This document shows positions 45,399-55,779 of a stretch of 64,000 bases of DNA, piece after piece; the stretch's first letter is position 1, and every line of letters begins with the position of its first letter. Made by a program: the position numbers and the translations under genes. Origin of the DNA: Colwellia sp. MB3u-41 (GTDB lineage: Bacteria > Pseudomonadota > Gammaproteobacteria > Enterobacterales > Alteromonadaceae). The stretch covers positions 124,001 to 188,000 of the forward strand of contig NZ_JACGUT010000075.1 of the NCBI RefSeq assembly GCF_014076845.1. The letters are read 5' to 3'. A model generated the notes under the pieces. It did no database searches. It was not told the DNA's origin and saw nothing but the letters and a program-made list of their open reading frames with translations.

Positions 45399-46490
45399 AT
45401 GTCGCGTTTTAACCAAAAAGATAATCTTCTTGGACAAGCAAATAATTTTCTTGAAGTTTTAGAGCAAGTATCACAAATAGCTCAACTGAGTAAACCGGTA
45501 CTTATTATTGGTGAAAGAGGTACGGGTAAAGAGCTTATAGCTGCCCGTCTTCATTACTTATCTAAACGTTGGGATCAAAATTATTTAAAGCTTAATTGCG
45601 CAGCATTAAATGAAAATTTATTAGAAACAGAGCTCTTTGGTTATGATAGTGGTGCATTCACCGGCGCAGGAAAACGCCATGAAGGCCGTTTCGAGCGAGC
45701 AGACAATGGCACATTGTTTCTTGATGAAATTGCCAATACGTCGGGCCTTATTCAAGAAAAACTATTAAGAGTTGTTGAATATGGAGAGTTTGAACGTGTT
45801 GGGGGATCAAGAACTATCCGCACAAATGTTCGTTTAATTGCCGCAACTAATGAAGACTTACCGACGTTAGCGGATGCAGGTGAGTTTAGAGCAGATTTAC
45901 TAGACCGCCTTGCCTTTGACGTTATCACCCTACCGCCACTTCGTGAACGTATTGAAGACATACTTTTGTTGGCTGAAAGCTTTGCGATTAATATGGCCCG
46001 TGAATTAGAATTTGAGCTCTTTAGTGGTTTTACCGAAAAAGCAAAGCGTTCGATGCTTGAATATCATTGGCCCGGTAATGTGCGTGAATTGAAAAATGTT
46101 GTAGAGCGAAGTGTTTACCGTTGTAATAATCCACATTTACCCGTTCATGATCTTGTTATTGACCCCTTTGAATCGCCCTATCGACCTTCTCAGCGTATCA
46201 AAACTCAAGACAGAGTAGCAATGCCTATTCAAAGTATTGATGAAAGTAATAACGAAGAGAAACGCCAAGAAATTATTCAGCAACAGTTACCCGTCAGTAA
46301 ATCTTTAGCGTTTCCTTTATCATTAAAAGACCTCTCACAGGACTATGAAATTGATCTGATCCAATCCGCTTTAGAAAATTGCCAATATAATCAAAAGAAA
46401 ACTGCCGATGCACTCAAATTAACCTATCATCAACTAAGAGGTTATTTGAAGAAGTATAACTTATTAGAAAGTGCTGTAGACGAAGGGTAG
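45399..46490 (+). CDS. pspF: Psp operon transcriptional activator PspF (sigma-54 dependent)
   Basis: The 363-residue AAA+ activator lacks an N-terminal regulatory domain, as expected for PspF, which is held off by PspA. It shows Walker A GERGTGKELIA, the sigma-54 contact loop GAFTGAG (about 88-94), DEIANTSGLIQ and the C-terminal Fis-type helix-turn-helix (KKTADALKLTYHQLRGYL). It has about 35 extra residues in the linker compared with E. coli. It is divergent from pspA, and sapA begins 10 bases after its stop. Confidence 0.96.
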   Translation: MSRFNQKDNLLGQANNFLEVLEQVSQIAQLSKPVLIIGERGTGKELIAARLHYLSKRWDQNYLKLNCAALNENLLETELFGYDSGAFTGAGKRHEGRFERADNGTLFLDEIANTSGLIQEKLLRVVEYGEFERVGGSRTIRTNVRLIAATNEDLPTLADAGEFRADLLDRLAFDVITLPPLRERIEDILLLAESFAINMARELEFELFSGFTEKAKRSMLEYHWPGNVRELKNVVERSVYRCNNPHLPVHDLVIDPFESPYRPSQRIKTQDRVAMPIQSIDESNNEEKRQEIIQQQLPVSKSLAFPLSLKDLSQDYEIDLIQSALENCQYNQKKTADALKLTYHQLRGYLKKYNLLESAVDEG

Positions 46491-46500
46491 TTAAGTTTAT

Positions 46501-48126
46501 ATGTCGATATTCGCTGTTAAAAAACGCTCATTAAAGGCCATGTTCTTGCCAATTTTATGCCTAGTTTCGGCATGTAATGTCGACAAGGATCAATCGCTGA
46601 GTGACCATAGTATTGTCTATTGCTCAGAAGGCTCTCCAGAAAGTTTTAACCCGCAAACGGTTACCTCAGGTACAACGATTGATGCAACCTCAAATCAATT
46701 GTATAACCGATTAATTTCATTTCGGGGTGAAGATAACACCATTGCACCATCGCTTGCTAAGTCTTGGCATGTGACACGTGACGGTAAAATGATCACTTTT
46801 TATCTACGTAAAGATGTCGCTTTTCATCAAACAGATTATTTTACACCAACACGCTTCTTTAATGCTGACGACGTACTTTTTAGCTTTAACCGAATATTAT
46901 TACCTAAACATCCTTTTCATCAAGTTTCGGGTGGCAAGTACCCTTTTTTTCAAAGTGTAAGCTTTTCTACTGTTGTTGAGAGTATTGAAAAAATCAATGA
47001 CCATACCATTCGTTTTAAGTTCAAGTATGCTGATAGTTCGATTTTAGCGAATATAGCGAGTGACTTTGCCGTTATTTTGTCAAAAGAATATGCTGATACA
47101 TTAGTGTTAAAAAATATAAAGCGGGAAATAGACACCTTACCTATTGGTACAGGTCCCTTTAAGCTAAAAGAATATCGCCCTGGCGCCTATATTCGCTATG
47201 CAACCCATAAAAAATATTGGGATACACCCAGCACACTTGAGCAACTTGTGTTTGATATAACTCCAAGTAACACCAGTCGATTAACAAAATTATTGGCGGG
47301 AGAATGTGATGTTATTGCTTTTCCTATTGCCCATAAAAAAATAAAGAGTAAGCCAAAGTTACAGCTTGAAGCCGTCACTTCTTTTAATGTCGGCTACCTT
47401 GGTTTTAACACACTAAAACCGCCCTTTAATGATGTAAAAGTTCGACAAGCTGTTGCACTCGCGGTAAACAAACAAGCGATTATTGACACGGTTTATCGCT
47501 CAAAAGCTGATATAGCAAACAGTTTACTACCAAAAACTTCATGGGCTTATGACAAAAATACTCGTTCTCAAACTTACGATTTATCCCAAGCAAAAAAATT
47601 AATAACCGAAGCCGGTTTCCCTGATGGTTTTACCATGAGTTTATGGGCTTTACCTGTACAACGAGCATACAATCCTGACGCTGTTACCATGGCAAAATTG
47701 ATTCAAGCCGATTTAAAGAAAATAGGTATAAAAGTAGTGATTGAAAACTCTCTCGACATGGGATCTTTTCTTGAACAGTTGTCAAAAGGTGAACATCAAA
47801 GTGTATTATTAGGCTGGTCAGCAGATCACCCTGATCCAGATAATTTTTTTACCCCCTTATTAAGCTGTTCTTCAGCTGAGAGTGGTAACAACAGAACGTT
47901 TTGGTGTAATGAGGACTTTGACAACTTAATACAACAGGCCTTAGAAACCACAAATGTAGCTCAAAGAAAACAGTTATATAGCCAAGCATTGGCGATTATT
48001 TCTACTGAAGTGCCACTAATTCCTATTGCTCACTCTAAACGATTTCAAGCGAGAAAAAACATTGTGAAAGGCCAATTATTATCTCCCTTTGGCGGTATCG
48101 ATTTTAGTAAGGTAAGTAAAAACTGA
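46501..48126 (+). CDS. sapA: Peptide ABC transporter substrate-binding lipoprotein SapA
   Basis: SapA captures peptides in the periplasm for the SapBCDF transporter, linked in enterobacteria to antimicrobial-peptide resistance and putrescine export. The 541-residue SBP_bac_5 protein has the signature segment TFYLRKDVAFHQTDYF and the C-terminal GWSADHPDPDNFFTPLLSC. Its signal peptide ends with a lipobox LVSAC (cysteine 25), so it is probably membrane-anchored. It is the first gene of the sapABCDF operon. Confidence 0.94.
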   Translation: MSIFAVKKRSLKAMFLPILCLVSACNVDKDQSLSDHSIVYCSEGSPESFNPQTVTSGTTIDATSNQLYNRLISFRGEDNTIAPSLAKSWHVTRDGKMITFYLRKDVAFHQTDYFTPTRFFNADDVLFSFNRILLPKHPFHQVSGGKYPFFQSVSFSTVVESIEKINDHTIRFKFKYADSSILANIASDFAVILSKEYADTLVLKNIKREIDTLPIGTGPFKLKEYRPGAYIRYATHKKYWDTPSTLEQLVFDITPSNTSRLTKLLAGECDVIAFPIAHKKIKSKPKLQLEAVTSFNVGYLGFNTLKPPFNDVKVRQAVALAVNKQAIIDTVYRSKADIANSLLPKTSWAYDKNTRSQTYDLSQAKKLITEAGFPDGFTMSLWALPVQRAYNPDAVTMAKLIQADLKKIGIKVVIENSLDMGSFLEQLSKGEHQSVLLGWSADHPDPDNFFTPLLSCSSAESGNNRTFWCNEDFDNLIQQALETTNVAQRKQLYSQALAIISTEVPLIPIAHSKRFQARKNIVKGQLLSPFGGIDFSKVSKN

Positions 48127-48127
48127 T

Positions 48128-49156
48128 ATGCTGATATTTACGCTACGCCGCCTTAATTTATTTATTTTTACTATATTTTTACTGACGTTGCTGTCTTTCA
48201 GTTTAAGTTTTCTCTTTCCTGGCGACCAATTAATTAATATTTCTGGTCAAGTCAATGCAACACCTAAGCAACTCATTGTTTTAGCTGAGCAATACCAAAC
48301 TAACAACAATATTTTTCAACAGTACTTTGCCTATATAAGTCATCTTTTCCATGGTGACTTAGGTATTTCAATGGCGAGCCAATTATCTATTAGTACCGAA
48401 ATCATGAGTTTTTTACCGGCAACGATAGAACTGACCTTAGTAGCCCTCTTTATTGCCATGCTGTTTGGTATTCCTATTGGCTTTATCGCTGCAATTAACC
48501 ATCGTAAAGCAACCGATAATATAATTTTAAGTATCTCGATGATTGGTTATTCAATCCCTGTTTTTTGGTTAGGCTTACTCGCGATCCTCATTTTTTCTAT
48601 CCAGTTAGGTTGGTTACCCTCTGCTGGTCAACTCAGTTTACTTTTTGAAATTGAACATGTTACCGGCATACAATTTATAGATATATTGTTAAGTGATAGT
48701 CCGTATAAATGGCAAGCCTTTCAAGATGCAAGCGCTCATATTTTCCTACCCGCTTGCGTTATTGCCTTAGCGCCTGCGACCATATTTGTTCGCTTAGCTC
48801 GTACGGCAATGATGGATGTATTAGACAGCCAATACATTCGAGCCGCCAAGGCAAAAGGGTTAAGCTTTAAGCAAATTATTTATCATCACGCGATACGAAA
48901 TGCCATGGTGCATGTTATTCGAGATGTTGGTTTGCAATTCGCGAACTTAGTCACTATTGCAATGGTCACTGAAGTTATTTTTAGTTGGCCAGGCATTGGT
49001 CGTTGGTTAATAGAAAGTATTTTTCAACGAGACCACACCTCAATTCAAGGTGGGCTTTTAGTGCTTTCTAGTTTTATTTTCATTGTGCATATCGTCATCG
49101 ATTTTATCTATGCAGCACTTAACCCGTTAGCAAGAGAGAGTCGTCATGGCACGTGA
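48128..49156 (+). CDS. sapB: Peptide ABC transporter permease SapB
   Basis: The 342-residue inner-membrane permease of the DppB/OppB type has about six helices and the ATPase-docking EAA loop (YIRAAKAKGLSFKQIIYHHA, about 230-250). It starts one base after the sapA stop. Its end overlaps sapC by 11 bases, so the two are translationally coupled. Confidence 0.94.
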   Translation: MLIFTLRRLNLFIFTIFLLTLLSFSLSFLFPGDQLINISGQVNATPKQLIVLAEQYQTNNNIFQQYFAYISHLFHGDLGISMASQLSISTEIMSFLPATIELTLVALFIAMLFGIPIGFIAAINHRKATDNIILSISMIGYSIPVFWLGLLAILIFSIQLGWLPSAGQLSLLFEIEHVTGIQFIDILLSDSPYKWQAFQDASAHIFLPACVIALAPATIFVRLARTAMMDVLDSQYIRAAKAKGLSFKQIIYHHAIRNAMVHVIRDVGLQFANLVTIAMVTEVIFSWPGIGRWLIESIFQRDHTSIQGGLLVLSSFIFIVHIVIDFIYAALNPLARESRHGT

Positions 49157-50039
49157 TAAAATATATTTAGAGGAAGAGTTCCCATCTCCCTTGCTACAGC
49201 TTTGGCATAACTTCAAAGAAACACCCGTGGTGATGATTGGCTTTAGTTGTTTTATTTTCTTAACCATATTAGCTCTATTTTCCCCTTTGTTAACGCCCTA
49301 TACATCGGTTGAAAATCACTTAGATTTCTTGCTGTTGCCTCCGGCCTGGAACGACGATGGCAATGTGAGTTTTTTATTAGGGACTGACAACTTAGGCAGA
49401 GATATGCTCTCACGCTTAATGCACGGCACTTCACTCACCTTTGGTTTAAGTTTTGTTGTGGTACTTATCTCTTTAGGTATTGGCTTAGTTATTGGATCTT
49501 TATCCGCGTTAACATCAGGCATAAAATCGAGTTTTCTTAACCATTTTCTTGATGTTATTCTGTCTATTCCTTCTTTGTTACTCGCGATTGTCATTGTGGC
49601 GATTTTGGGGCCAGGCTTAAGCAACACCTTATGGGCGATAATAATAGTGTTGATCCCACAGTTTGTGCATATAACCCGTAATGCGGTTACCCAAGAATTC
49701 AGAAAAGATTATGTGCTCGCCTCTCGTTTAGATGGCGCAAGTTCATTTAGAATTTTATATCATTCCGTGTTTCCAAATATTCTAGAAAAATTAATTAGCC
49801 AAGCAACACTCGCACAGTCTGCTGCCATACTTGATATTGCAGCTTTAGGATTTCTAGGTCTTGGCGCACAAATTCCTATGGCTGAATGGGGCGCGATGCT
49901 AAAAAATGGTATTGATTTATTCTACATTGCCCCGTGGACAGTATATTTACCTGGGTTAGCGATTTTGTTTGCCGTGGTTGCAACCAATTTAGTCGGTGAA
50001 GGTATGAGACACGCACTTAAAGTCAGTAAGGAAGCTTAA
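49146..50039 (+). CDS. sapC: Peptide ABC transporter permease SapC
   Basis: The 297-residue permease of the DppC/OppC type has an N-terminal helix (about 30-48) and the characteristic LLGTDNLGRDMLSRLMHGT segment. It also has about five further helices and the EAA loop (DYVLASRLDGASSFRILYHS). The reading frame overlaps sapB by 11 bases and its stop overlaps the sapD start by one base (TAATG). Confidence 0.94.
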   Translation: MARDKIYLEEEFPSPLLQLWHNFKETPVVMIGFSCFIFLTILALFSPLLTPYTSVENHLDFLLLPPAWNDDGNVSFLLGTDNLGRDMLSRLMHGTSLTFGLSFVVVLISLGIGLVIGSLSALTSGIKSSFLNHFLDVILSIPSLLLAIVIVAILGPGLSNTLWAIIIVLIPQFVHITRNAVTQEFRKDYVLASRLDGASSFRILYHSVFPNILEKLISQATLAQSAAILDIAALGFLGLGAQIPMAEWGAMLKNGIDLFYIAPWTVYLPGLAILFAVVATNLVGEGMRHALKVSKEA

Positions 50040-51028
50040 TGAATCTTTTAGATATTAGAAATCTTTCTATTGTGCTTAAATCGGCGACTAATCCTATTTT
50101 AGCTGTTGACCGTGTCAGTTTAACGATGAAAGAAGGCGAAGTTCGTGGATTAGTTGGAGAATCTGGATCAGGGAAGTCATTACTTGCACAAGCTATTATT
50201 GGCGTACTTGATGACAAGTGGCAAGTAGATGCAGATAGATTTCACTGGCGAGGCAAAGACTTGATGCGTTTATCGATAGATGAACGCAAAGCCATTATTT
50301 CAAAAGATGTGGCGATGATATTTCAAGAACCGATGGCCTGTCTAGATCCAACAATGACGATAGGAAAGCAGCTTACTGAGGCTGTTGATGGCGAGCAGTT
50401 AAGTGGTTATTTTTGGCAGAAAAACCGACAACGTAAAGAAACAGCCATGACTCTGTTGCATAAAGTGGGTATAAAACAGCACAAAATTTGTTTAAAAAAA
50501 TATCCTCACCAGCTTAATGATGCTTTATGTCAGCGAGTGATGATCGCTATGGCGCTAGCTAAACGCCCTATTTTGTTGATTGCCGATGAACCGACTACGG
50601 CAATGGAAAGTACAAATCAAGGACAAATCTTTCGTTTGTTGGCCAGTTTGAATCAACTCAAAAATATGTCGATATTATTAATCAGCCATGATCTTGAAAA
50701 TGTCACTCATTGGACAAATACCATTACAGTAATGTATAGCGGGCAATTTGTGGAGGCGGGAACCACTAAACATATATTTGAACAACCTTTCCATCCCTAT
50801 ACCCGCGCGCTTGTCGACAGTAGCCCAAAATCAAACAGGGGCTTACCTGCCAAATCGCGGCTCATGGCATTACCCGGTAGTATCCCTATTTTACAACATT
50901 TGCCTATCGGTTGTAGACTAGGTCCTAGATGCCCCAGAGCTCAACAAGAATGTGTAATAGCACCCAAAGTCACTAATTATCACGGACATCAGTTTAGTTG
51001 TCATTTTTCATTAAAGGACAGTTATTAA
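50039..51028 (+). CDS. sapD: Peptide ABC transporter ATP-binding protein SapD
   Basis: The 329-residue ATPase has Walker A GESGSGKS, Walker B LLIADEPTT and the C-terminal oligopeptide-transporter extension with the cysteine motif CRLGPRCPRAQQEC. The ABC signature is degenerate: LNDALCQR instead of LSGGxxQR, a feature also seen in other SapD proteins. It pairs with SapF in the transporter. In E. coli SapD also stimulates Trk potassium uptake. Confidence 0.93.
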   Translation: MNLLDIRNLSIVLKSATNPILAVDRVSLTMKEGEVRGLVGESGSGKSLLAQAIIGVLDDKWQVDADRFHWRGKDLMRLSIDERKAIISKDVAMIFQEPMACLDPTMTIGKQLTEAVDGEQLSGYFWQKNRQRKETAMTLLHKVGIKQHKICLKKYPHQLNDALCQRVMIAMALAKRPILLIADEPTTAMESTNQGQIFRLLASLNQLKNMSILLISHDLENVTHWTNTITVMYSGQFVEAGTTKHIFEQPFHPYTRALVDSSPKSNRGLPAKSRLMALPGSIPILQHLPIGCRLGPRCPRAQQECVIAPKVTNYHGHQFSCHFSLKDSY

Positions 51029-51029
51029 A

Positions 51030-51812
51030 ATGCCAATACTCTTAGAGGTTAACAACTTAAGTAAATCTTTTAAATTGAACCGTAATTGGTTCGATAGAAA
51101 AGCTTTTACCGCATTAGAACCGATATCATTTGAAGTACAAGCCCACCAAACCTTAGCTATTGTTGGTGAAACAGGCTCAGGAAAATCAACCTTAGCAAAG
51201 TTATTAGTGGGCGCTGAACTTCCCACTACCGGCAGTATTAAACTCAATGGGCAAACATTACAGCCGGGAGACTTTAAACAACGATGTCAGCATGTTCGGA
51301 TGATATTCCAAGACTCCGGTACGACGTTAAACCCAAGTTTAACCATCGGACAACTACTCAACGAACCTTTATTGCTCAATACAAAATTAAAGGAAGAAGA
51401 CCGTCACTGTTTAATTCGAGAAACATTACAGAAAGTAGGCTTACTGGCTGAACACATGAATTTTTATCCACACATGTTCTCTGGTGGTCAAAAACAACGT
51501 ATATCGTTAGCTAGGGCTATAATACTGCAACCGCAGGTCATTATATTAGATGAAGCGTTAGCTTCACTAGACCCCTCTCTACGCTCACAAATGATTAACT
51601 TATTACTCGACTTACAAGAACAGATGGGACTCGCTTATATCTTAATTTCTCATAACTTAGGCATTGTTAGACATTTCAGCGATAAAATAATGGTCTTAAG
51701 TAAAGGGCAAGTGATGGAGATGGGCGAAACCTCGGTTATTCTGAAGAAGCCAAAACATCAATATACTAAAAAACTTATTTTAAACCAAAGATTTCAATTA
51801 CTGCATAAGTAA
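51030..51812 (+). CDS. sapF: Peptide ABC transporter ATP-binding protein SapF
   Basis: The 260-residue ATPase has Walker A GETGSGKS, an intact signature FSGGQKQR and Walker B VIILDEALASLDP. It completes the SapABCDF importer with the degenerate SapD. It lies one base after the sapD stop and is followed by a hairpin terminator shared with convergent efpL. Confidence 0.94.
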   Translation: MPILLEVNNLSKSFKLNRNWFDRKAFTALEPISFEVQAHQTLAIVGETGSGKSTLAKLLVGAELPTTGSIKLNGQTLQPGDFKQRCQHVRMIFQDSGTTLNPSLTIGQLLNEPLLLNTKLKEEDRHCLIRETLQKVGLLAEHMNFYPHMFSGGQKQRISLARAIILQPQVIILDEALASLDPSLRSQMINLLLDLQEQMGLAYILISHNLGIVRHFSDKIMVLSKGQVMEMGETSVILKKPKHQYTKKLILNQRFQLLHK

Positions 51813-51847
51813 AAAGTTAGCGTGTGTTAAATAGATTTTTAACAAAA

Positions 51848-51874
51848 ATAAAGCCAGCGTAATGCTGGCTTTAT
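51848..51874. terminator. Bidirectional terminator between sapF and efpL
   Basis: A perfect 11-bp stem ATAAAGCCAGC / GCTGGCTTTAT (51848-51858 with 51864-51874) with a 5-base loop. The T tract is better on the minus strand (TTTATTTTTG), favouring termination of efpL. Confidence 0.82.
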
Positions 51875-51906
51875 ACGTTAAATAATGAGTAAAACAGGTT
51901 AGCTAT

Positions 51907-52479
51907 TTACTTTTCTGCGCGACCCATAAATTTACGTTCTTCTGTATTTACTTTAATTTTATCACCTGTAGAAATATGCTCAGGTACTTGAACCGTTAAG
52001 CCCGTAGATAAAATTGCGGGCTTAGTACGCGCTGTTGCTGACCCACCTTTTATAGACGGGTCAGTTTCTGTAATGACTAATTCAACACTTGGTGGTAAAT
52101 CAACACCAACCGCAACACCATCAACAATAATCACTGACAAGCCCATGGTGTCTTCACAAATAAATAAAGCTTCTTCAGCAATACTCTCTTTATTTAGGTT
52201 ATATGGCGTGTAATCTTCATTGTCCATAAATACATATTCGTCACCGTCTATGTATGAAAACATAGCAGGACGACGGCTTAAGTCAGCAAAATTAAGCATA
52301 TCAGAGTCTTTAAACGTCTCATCAATCTTACCGCCAGTGACTACGTCGTACATACGCATGCGATATAGACTACCACCAGCACGACCTTGAGGAACTGAAC
52401 GCTCAATATCTCTTACAATAAATACTTTTCCGTTGTGCTCTACAGCAGCATTTTTCTTTATATCACTGGCCTTTGGCAT
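51907..52479 (-). CDS. efpL: Elongation factor P-like protein EfpL (YeiP)
   Basis: EF-P paralogue that relieves ribosome stalling at polyproline and related motifs. The 190-residue, three-domain protein is closer to E. coli YeiP than to EF-P, as shown by [36 protein letters not shown] and the C-terminal [11 protein letters not shown]. The tip of the domain I loop carries arginine 33 (SVPQGRAGG) instead of the modified lysine of EF-P, the EfpL feature. It is a single gene convergent with sapF. Canonical efp is not in the window. Confidence 0.93.
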   Translation of the reverse strand: MPKASDIKKNAAVEHNGKVFIVRDIERSVPQGRAGGSLYRMRMYDVVTGGKIDETFKDSDMLNFADLSRRPAMFSYIDGDEYVFMDNEDYTPYNLNKESIAEEALFICEDTMGLSVIIVDGVAVGVDLPPSVELVITETDPSIKGGSATARTKPAILSTGLTVQVPEHISTGDKIKVNTEERKFMGRAEK

Positions 52480-52685
52480 TGATAATAATTCCTAAAATTA
52501 AATGTGGAGACAAATATCGAGAACTTCACAGAATAAAAATGTTTAGCTCGCCAATTTATCGACTTTTATTGATTATAAACTGAGGTTTAAAGATTTCCAA
52601 GAGTTTCCCACACGCACAATGACTATATATTTACCAGCCCCTGGTATTCTTCGCTAATCTCATATCAAAATATAGTGTTTTATTA

Positions 52686-55082
52686 CTATTGTTGTGTCAG
52701 TAAAGTGCTTATTGGCAAACGAATTAAAGTGATTATTGCACCACCACCAAAAAGTAAAACGAATAAGAACACTAAAAATGAACACGCTAAAAAACTGCTC
52801 ATCAGCAGTAGCGAAATCGACAAGTAGCTTTGAGTTACACTTTCTAGGCTTTGCAAAACCATCCAGGCCATGGGTAACGCCATAGTTAAACTCAATAATA
52901 ATTTTTTAAAAATACGTAAAAATAATGCAGGTTGGTTAATACCTAATGCCAGCATCACCCCATATTTATTTTTTTCTCTCATTAAATTTGCTTTAACCTG
53001 ATAATACAAAGTTAGGGCGAGTAACACTAAAATAATAAGTGCCATAAAGCCACTGGTAACAAATAACAGCCGCCCCCCTAAATTCAAAGCAAATATTTGC
53101 GCTTTTAATGTTGATTGTAGTTGATATGGATTTACATTAACCGTTTCATGCTTTACCCAATTATTAATAACGTTTGATGCTTCTTGTGTTGACTTTTCTT
53201 TACTAAAAAAAACCGGTAACACTTTATAAATGATCATTGGATGGATATTCGCGTAATGCAGATAAACAACAGGATTACCCTTTCCAACACCATGATGTGG
53301 CGCATTTTCGGTGATCGTCGCAATCGGGTAATATGAAGCACTTGGAAATGAGTTTACCTGAATAGGCATACCGATAAGTGCAGATAAAGGTTGCTCTGCT
53401 GCAATCATTCCTTGAAATTTTAGTTGCTCAGCAAAAGCGATATTAATAGCAAAAGTGTTTTTAGTAAATATACCGTTTACCACAATAGGTATGTCTAATA
53501 CCGAAAAGTAATTGCTAGAAACGTAAGTACCGCTGACATTAAAACCATCATTTGTAGGATCCGCTGTTAAATTATAACTGAGGCTACTGTCATCTAAGTT
53601 AGTAAAGGGGTTATAAGCGATAGCTAATTCAACCTGCTTTTGATTGCTCCAATCACCTTTTTTTTGTTGCTCACTCAGGTAAACTTGTGCATCTTTTATT
53701 TTATTAGAGTTAAACGAAATAACAGCTGGGTTCACAAAATCTATTTGTTGTTTTTGCCATTCGCTGATAAAAACATTGGTCGTAAAAACAAAAGCTAAAG
53801 TAGCAATACACAGTTGTAACACTAAATTACCTTGAGAAAACAGGGTTTGTAACTTTGTTTTACTGCCTAGTGACGAGCGACTAAAGCTATTATTACGGTT
53901 TAGTTTCAATAGCGGCAATAATGTACAGCTGAAAAAAAACAACTGAGAAATAACCAGTGATACAAACCAGTTAAACCAATTAAGTTCAAAATCGCTAGAG
54001 AAATAACGTTGATATAAAAGCCCATCTTGTAAAATAGATTTAAGTAAAAAAATAAAAAAAATACTAAAGACCACAGAGGTTAATGCCATCATAAAATTTT
54101 CAGCAAGACAACGTTTTACTAAATCAGACACTTTAGCGCCTAGTGCTATTTTTAAAGAAAACTCTGCTTTTCGGTCAATCAATTGTTGGCTATATATTGA
54201 AAATATTGTACTAAAAATAATAAAACCAAAACTGGCGATCAAAAAAATTAATGTCCAACATTGAACGATCAATACTTTTTTTGCTTCAGGGTCTAATTCT
54301 ATACCCGCAATTAACCACGGGGCATCATGCTCTTTAACAAATATCGCTTCATGATTAGGGTAAGTGTCAATTTGCTCACGAAAATATTCTTGTAAATCAG
54401 TTGTATTTACTGATTTAGACAACTCTGCAAAACCAAAATAGTCAGGTTTACTGTTTAAAAAAGGTTTTGCATCGGGAATAAACTCTGGCACATAAAGCGA
54501 TAAAAAACTGTCAGGCAGCCAAACATCCACTTTATACTGATTCACGTTATTCATATTGGCGGGCATAACTCCTGCGACCAATAATTTCTGCCCTTTTATT
54601 AGCAAAGTTTTACCAACAATATTATCTTGTCCATTAAGCTGATACTGCCAAAAAGCATCGCTAATGTAGACGTTGTTTTTTACAAACGAGTCGGCTGAAA
54701 AAGGCGCTGGCAGTTCCAGTAGTACAGGTAAGTTAGTTGAATAAAAAGCCAAAGATGTTTTTTGAAACGCTATATCGTTAACAGTAATGTTTTTTGTTTG
54801 AAAAGAAAGACTCGCGATATTGTTTACCGCTGGGTGCTTGTTAAGTAAGTCAATATTATAGCGTGTTTGCTTTTTTATTTGCCCTGAAATACCTATGGCG
54901 GCAATCGTGACTAAAGGCTTGGTATTTCCCACCCAGCTAGGGCTTTCATTATTTATCTCTCTGAATAAGTTAAGTGTTAAGCTAAAAAGCGCACAAAACA
55001 AAGCTAAGCCAAGCACTAAAGTAAACCATTTTAACCGTTGCCCTTGCCACTTGCGCCAACCGTAAACAATATCAAACAACAT
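52686..55082 (-). CDS. MacB-like ABC transporter permease (two FtsX domains)
   Basis: The 798-residue permease has an N-terminal helix (about 20-38), a large periplasmic MacB_PCD-like domain and an FtsX domain of three helices (about 275-395). A second helix, periplasmic domain and FtsX domain (about 675-790) follow. It lacks its own ATPase, encoded separately just upstream and overlapping by 11 bases. With the HlyD-type adaptor it forms an ABC exporter. The substrate is unknown; lipoproteins, peptides or toxins are possible. Confidence 0.87.
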   Translation of the reverse strand: MLFDIVYGWRKWQGQRLKWFTLVLGLALFCALFSLTLNLFREINNESPSWVGNTKPLVTIAAIGISGQIKKQTRYNIDLLNKHPAVNNIASLSFQTKNITVNDIAFQKTSLAFYSTNLPVLLELPAPFSADSFVKNNVYISDAFWQYQLNGQDNIVGKTLLIKGQKLLVAGVMPANMNNVNQYKVDVWLPDSFLSLYVPEFIPDAKPFLNSKPDYFGFAELSKSVNTTDLQEYFREQIDTYPNHEAIFVKEHDAPWLIAGIELDPEAKKVLIVQCWTLIFLIASFGFIIFSTIFSIYSQQLIDRKAEFSLKIALGAKVSDLVKRCLAENFMMALTSVVFSIFFIFLLKSILQDGLLYQRYFSSDFELNWFNWFVSLVISQLFFFSCTLLPLLKLNRNNSFSRSSLGSKTKLQTLFSQGNLVLQLCIATLAFVFTTNVFISEWQKQQIDFVNPAVISFNSNKIKDAQVYLSEQQKKGDWSNQKQVELAIAYNPFTNLDDSSLSYNLTADPTNDGFNVSGTYVSSNYFSVLDIPIVVNGIFTKNTFAINIAFAEQLKFQGMIAAEQPLSALIGMPIQVNSFPSASYYPIATITENAPHHGVGKGNPVVYLHYANIHPMIIYKVLPVFFSKEKSTQEASNVINNWVKHETVNVNPYQLQSTLKAQIFALNLGGRLLFVTSGFMALIILVLLALTLYYQVKANLMREKNKYGVMLALGINQPALFLRIFKKLLLSLTMALPMAWMVLQSLESVTQSYLSISLLLMSSFLACSFLVFLFVLLFGGGAIITLIRLPISTLLTQQ

Positions 55083-55779
55083 TTTTTAATCCTGTTGCTG
55101 GCGTTAACACTAATTTCCCGTCATTAATGCGATATATTTTTTGGCACTGCTCTGAAATTTCAGCGCTGTGGGTTATCAATAAAATAGTACAGTTTTCTTG
55201 ATGAAATTCATGAAAAAGTTGCATCACTAACTCAGCGTTTTCACTGTCAAGATTACCTGTCGGTTCATCACAAAGCAGTATTTCTGGTTCCGTAATAAGC
55301 GCGCGAGCAATAGCGACACGCTGTTGTTGCCCCCCCGAAAGTTCACTTGGGAAACTACCTGCTTTTTCGAGTAAGCCTACTTTTTTTAGTACGTTTGAAA
55401 CTTTTTCACTGTATTGAGATTTTTTAAGCGTTTTATCAAAAGTTAACGGTAAAACAATATTTTCAGCAACGGTCATATCCCCAACTAAGTTGAAATTTTG
55501 AAAAATCCAACCGATATGCTTATTTCGTAATACAGATTTCTGAAAAGTAGATAACGTATCAATGGCTTGACCACATAATTGATAGTCGCCACTCGTTTGC
55601 TCGTCAAGTAAACCTAAAATCGACAGTAATGTAGATTTACCACTACCTGACGGCCCCACTATTGCGACCATTTCTCCAGGGAAAATACTAAAATCAACAT
55701 TTTTTAACACTTGCTGTTTGCTATTACCACGGCCAAAGACTTTACACAACTTATCCGTAGCAATAATGGGCTTACTCAT
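55072..55779 (-). CDS. ABC transporter ATP-binding protein (MacB/LolD type)
   Basis: The 235-residue ATPase has Walker [10 protein letters not shown], the signature LSGGQQQR and Walker [13 protein letters not shown], followed by the H-loop ITHS. It belongs to the MacB/LolD subfamily. The ATG at 55779 is used, since GGAG lies 7 bases upstream; an ATG at 55785 is too close to it. It overlaps the permease gene by 11 bases and the adaptor gene's end slightly. Confidence 0.93.
   Translation of the reverse strand: MSKPIIATDKLCKVFGRGNSKQQVLKNVDFSIFPGEMVAIVGPSGSGKSTLLSILGLLDEQTSGDYQLCGQAIDTLSTFQKSVLRNKHIGWIFQNFNLVGDMTVAENIVLPLTFDKTLKKSQYSEKVSNVLKKVGLLEKAGSFPSELSGGQQQRVAIARALITEPEILLCDEPTGNLDSENAELVMQLFHEFHQENCTILLITHSAEISEQCQKIYRINDGKLVLTPATGLKNVV

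Noticed and set aside
51907-52479. Annotation as canonical elongation factor P
   Set aside because: Sequence blocks and arginine 33 at the loop tip match the YeiP/EfpL paralogue instead.
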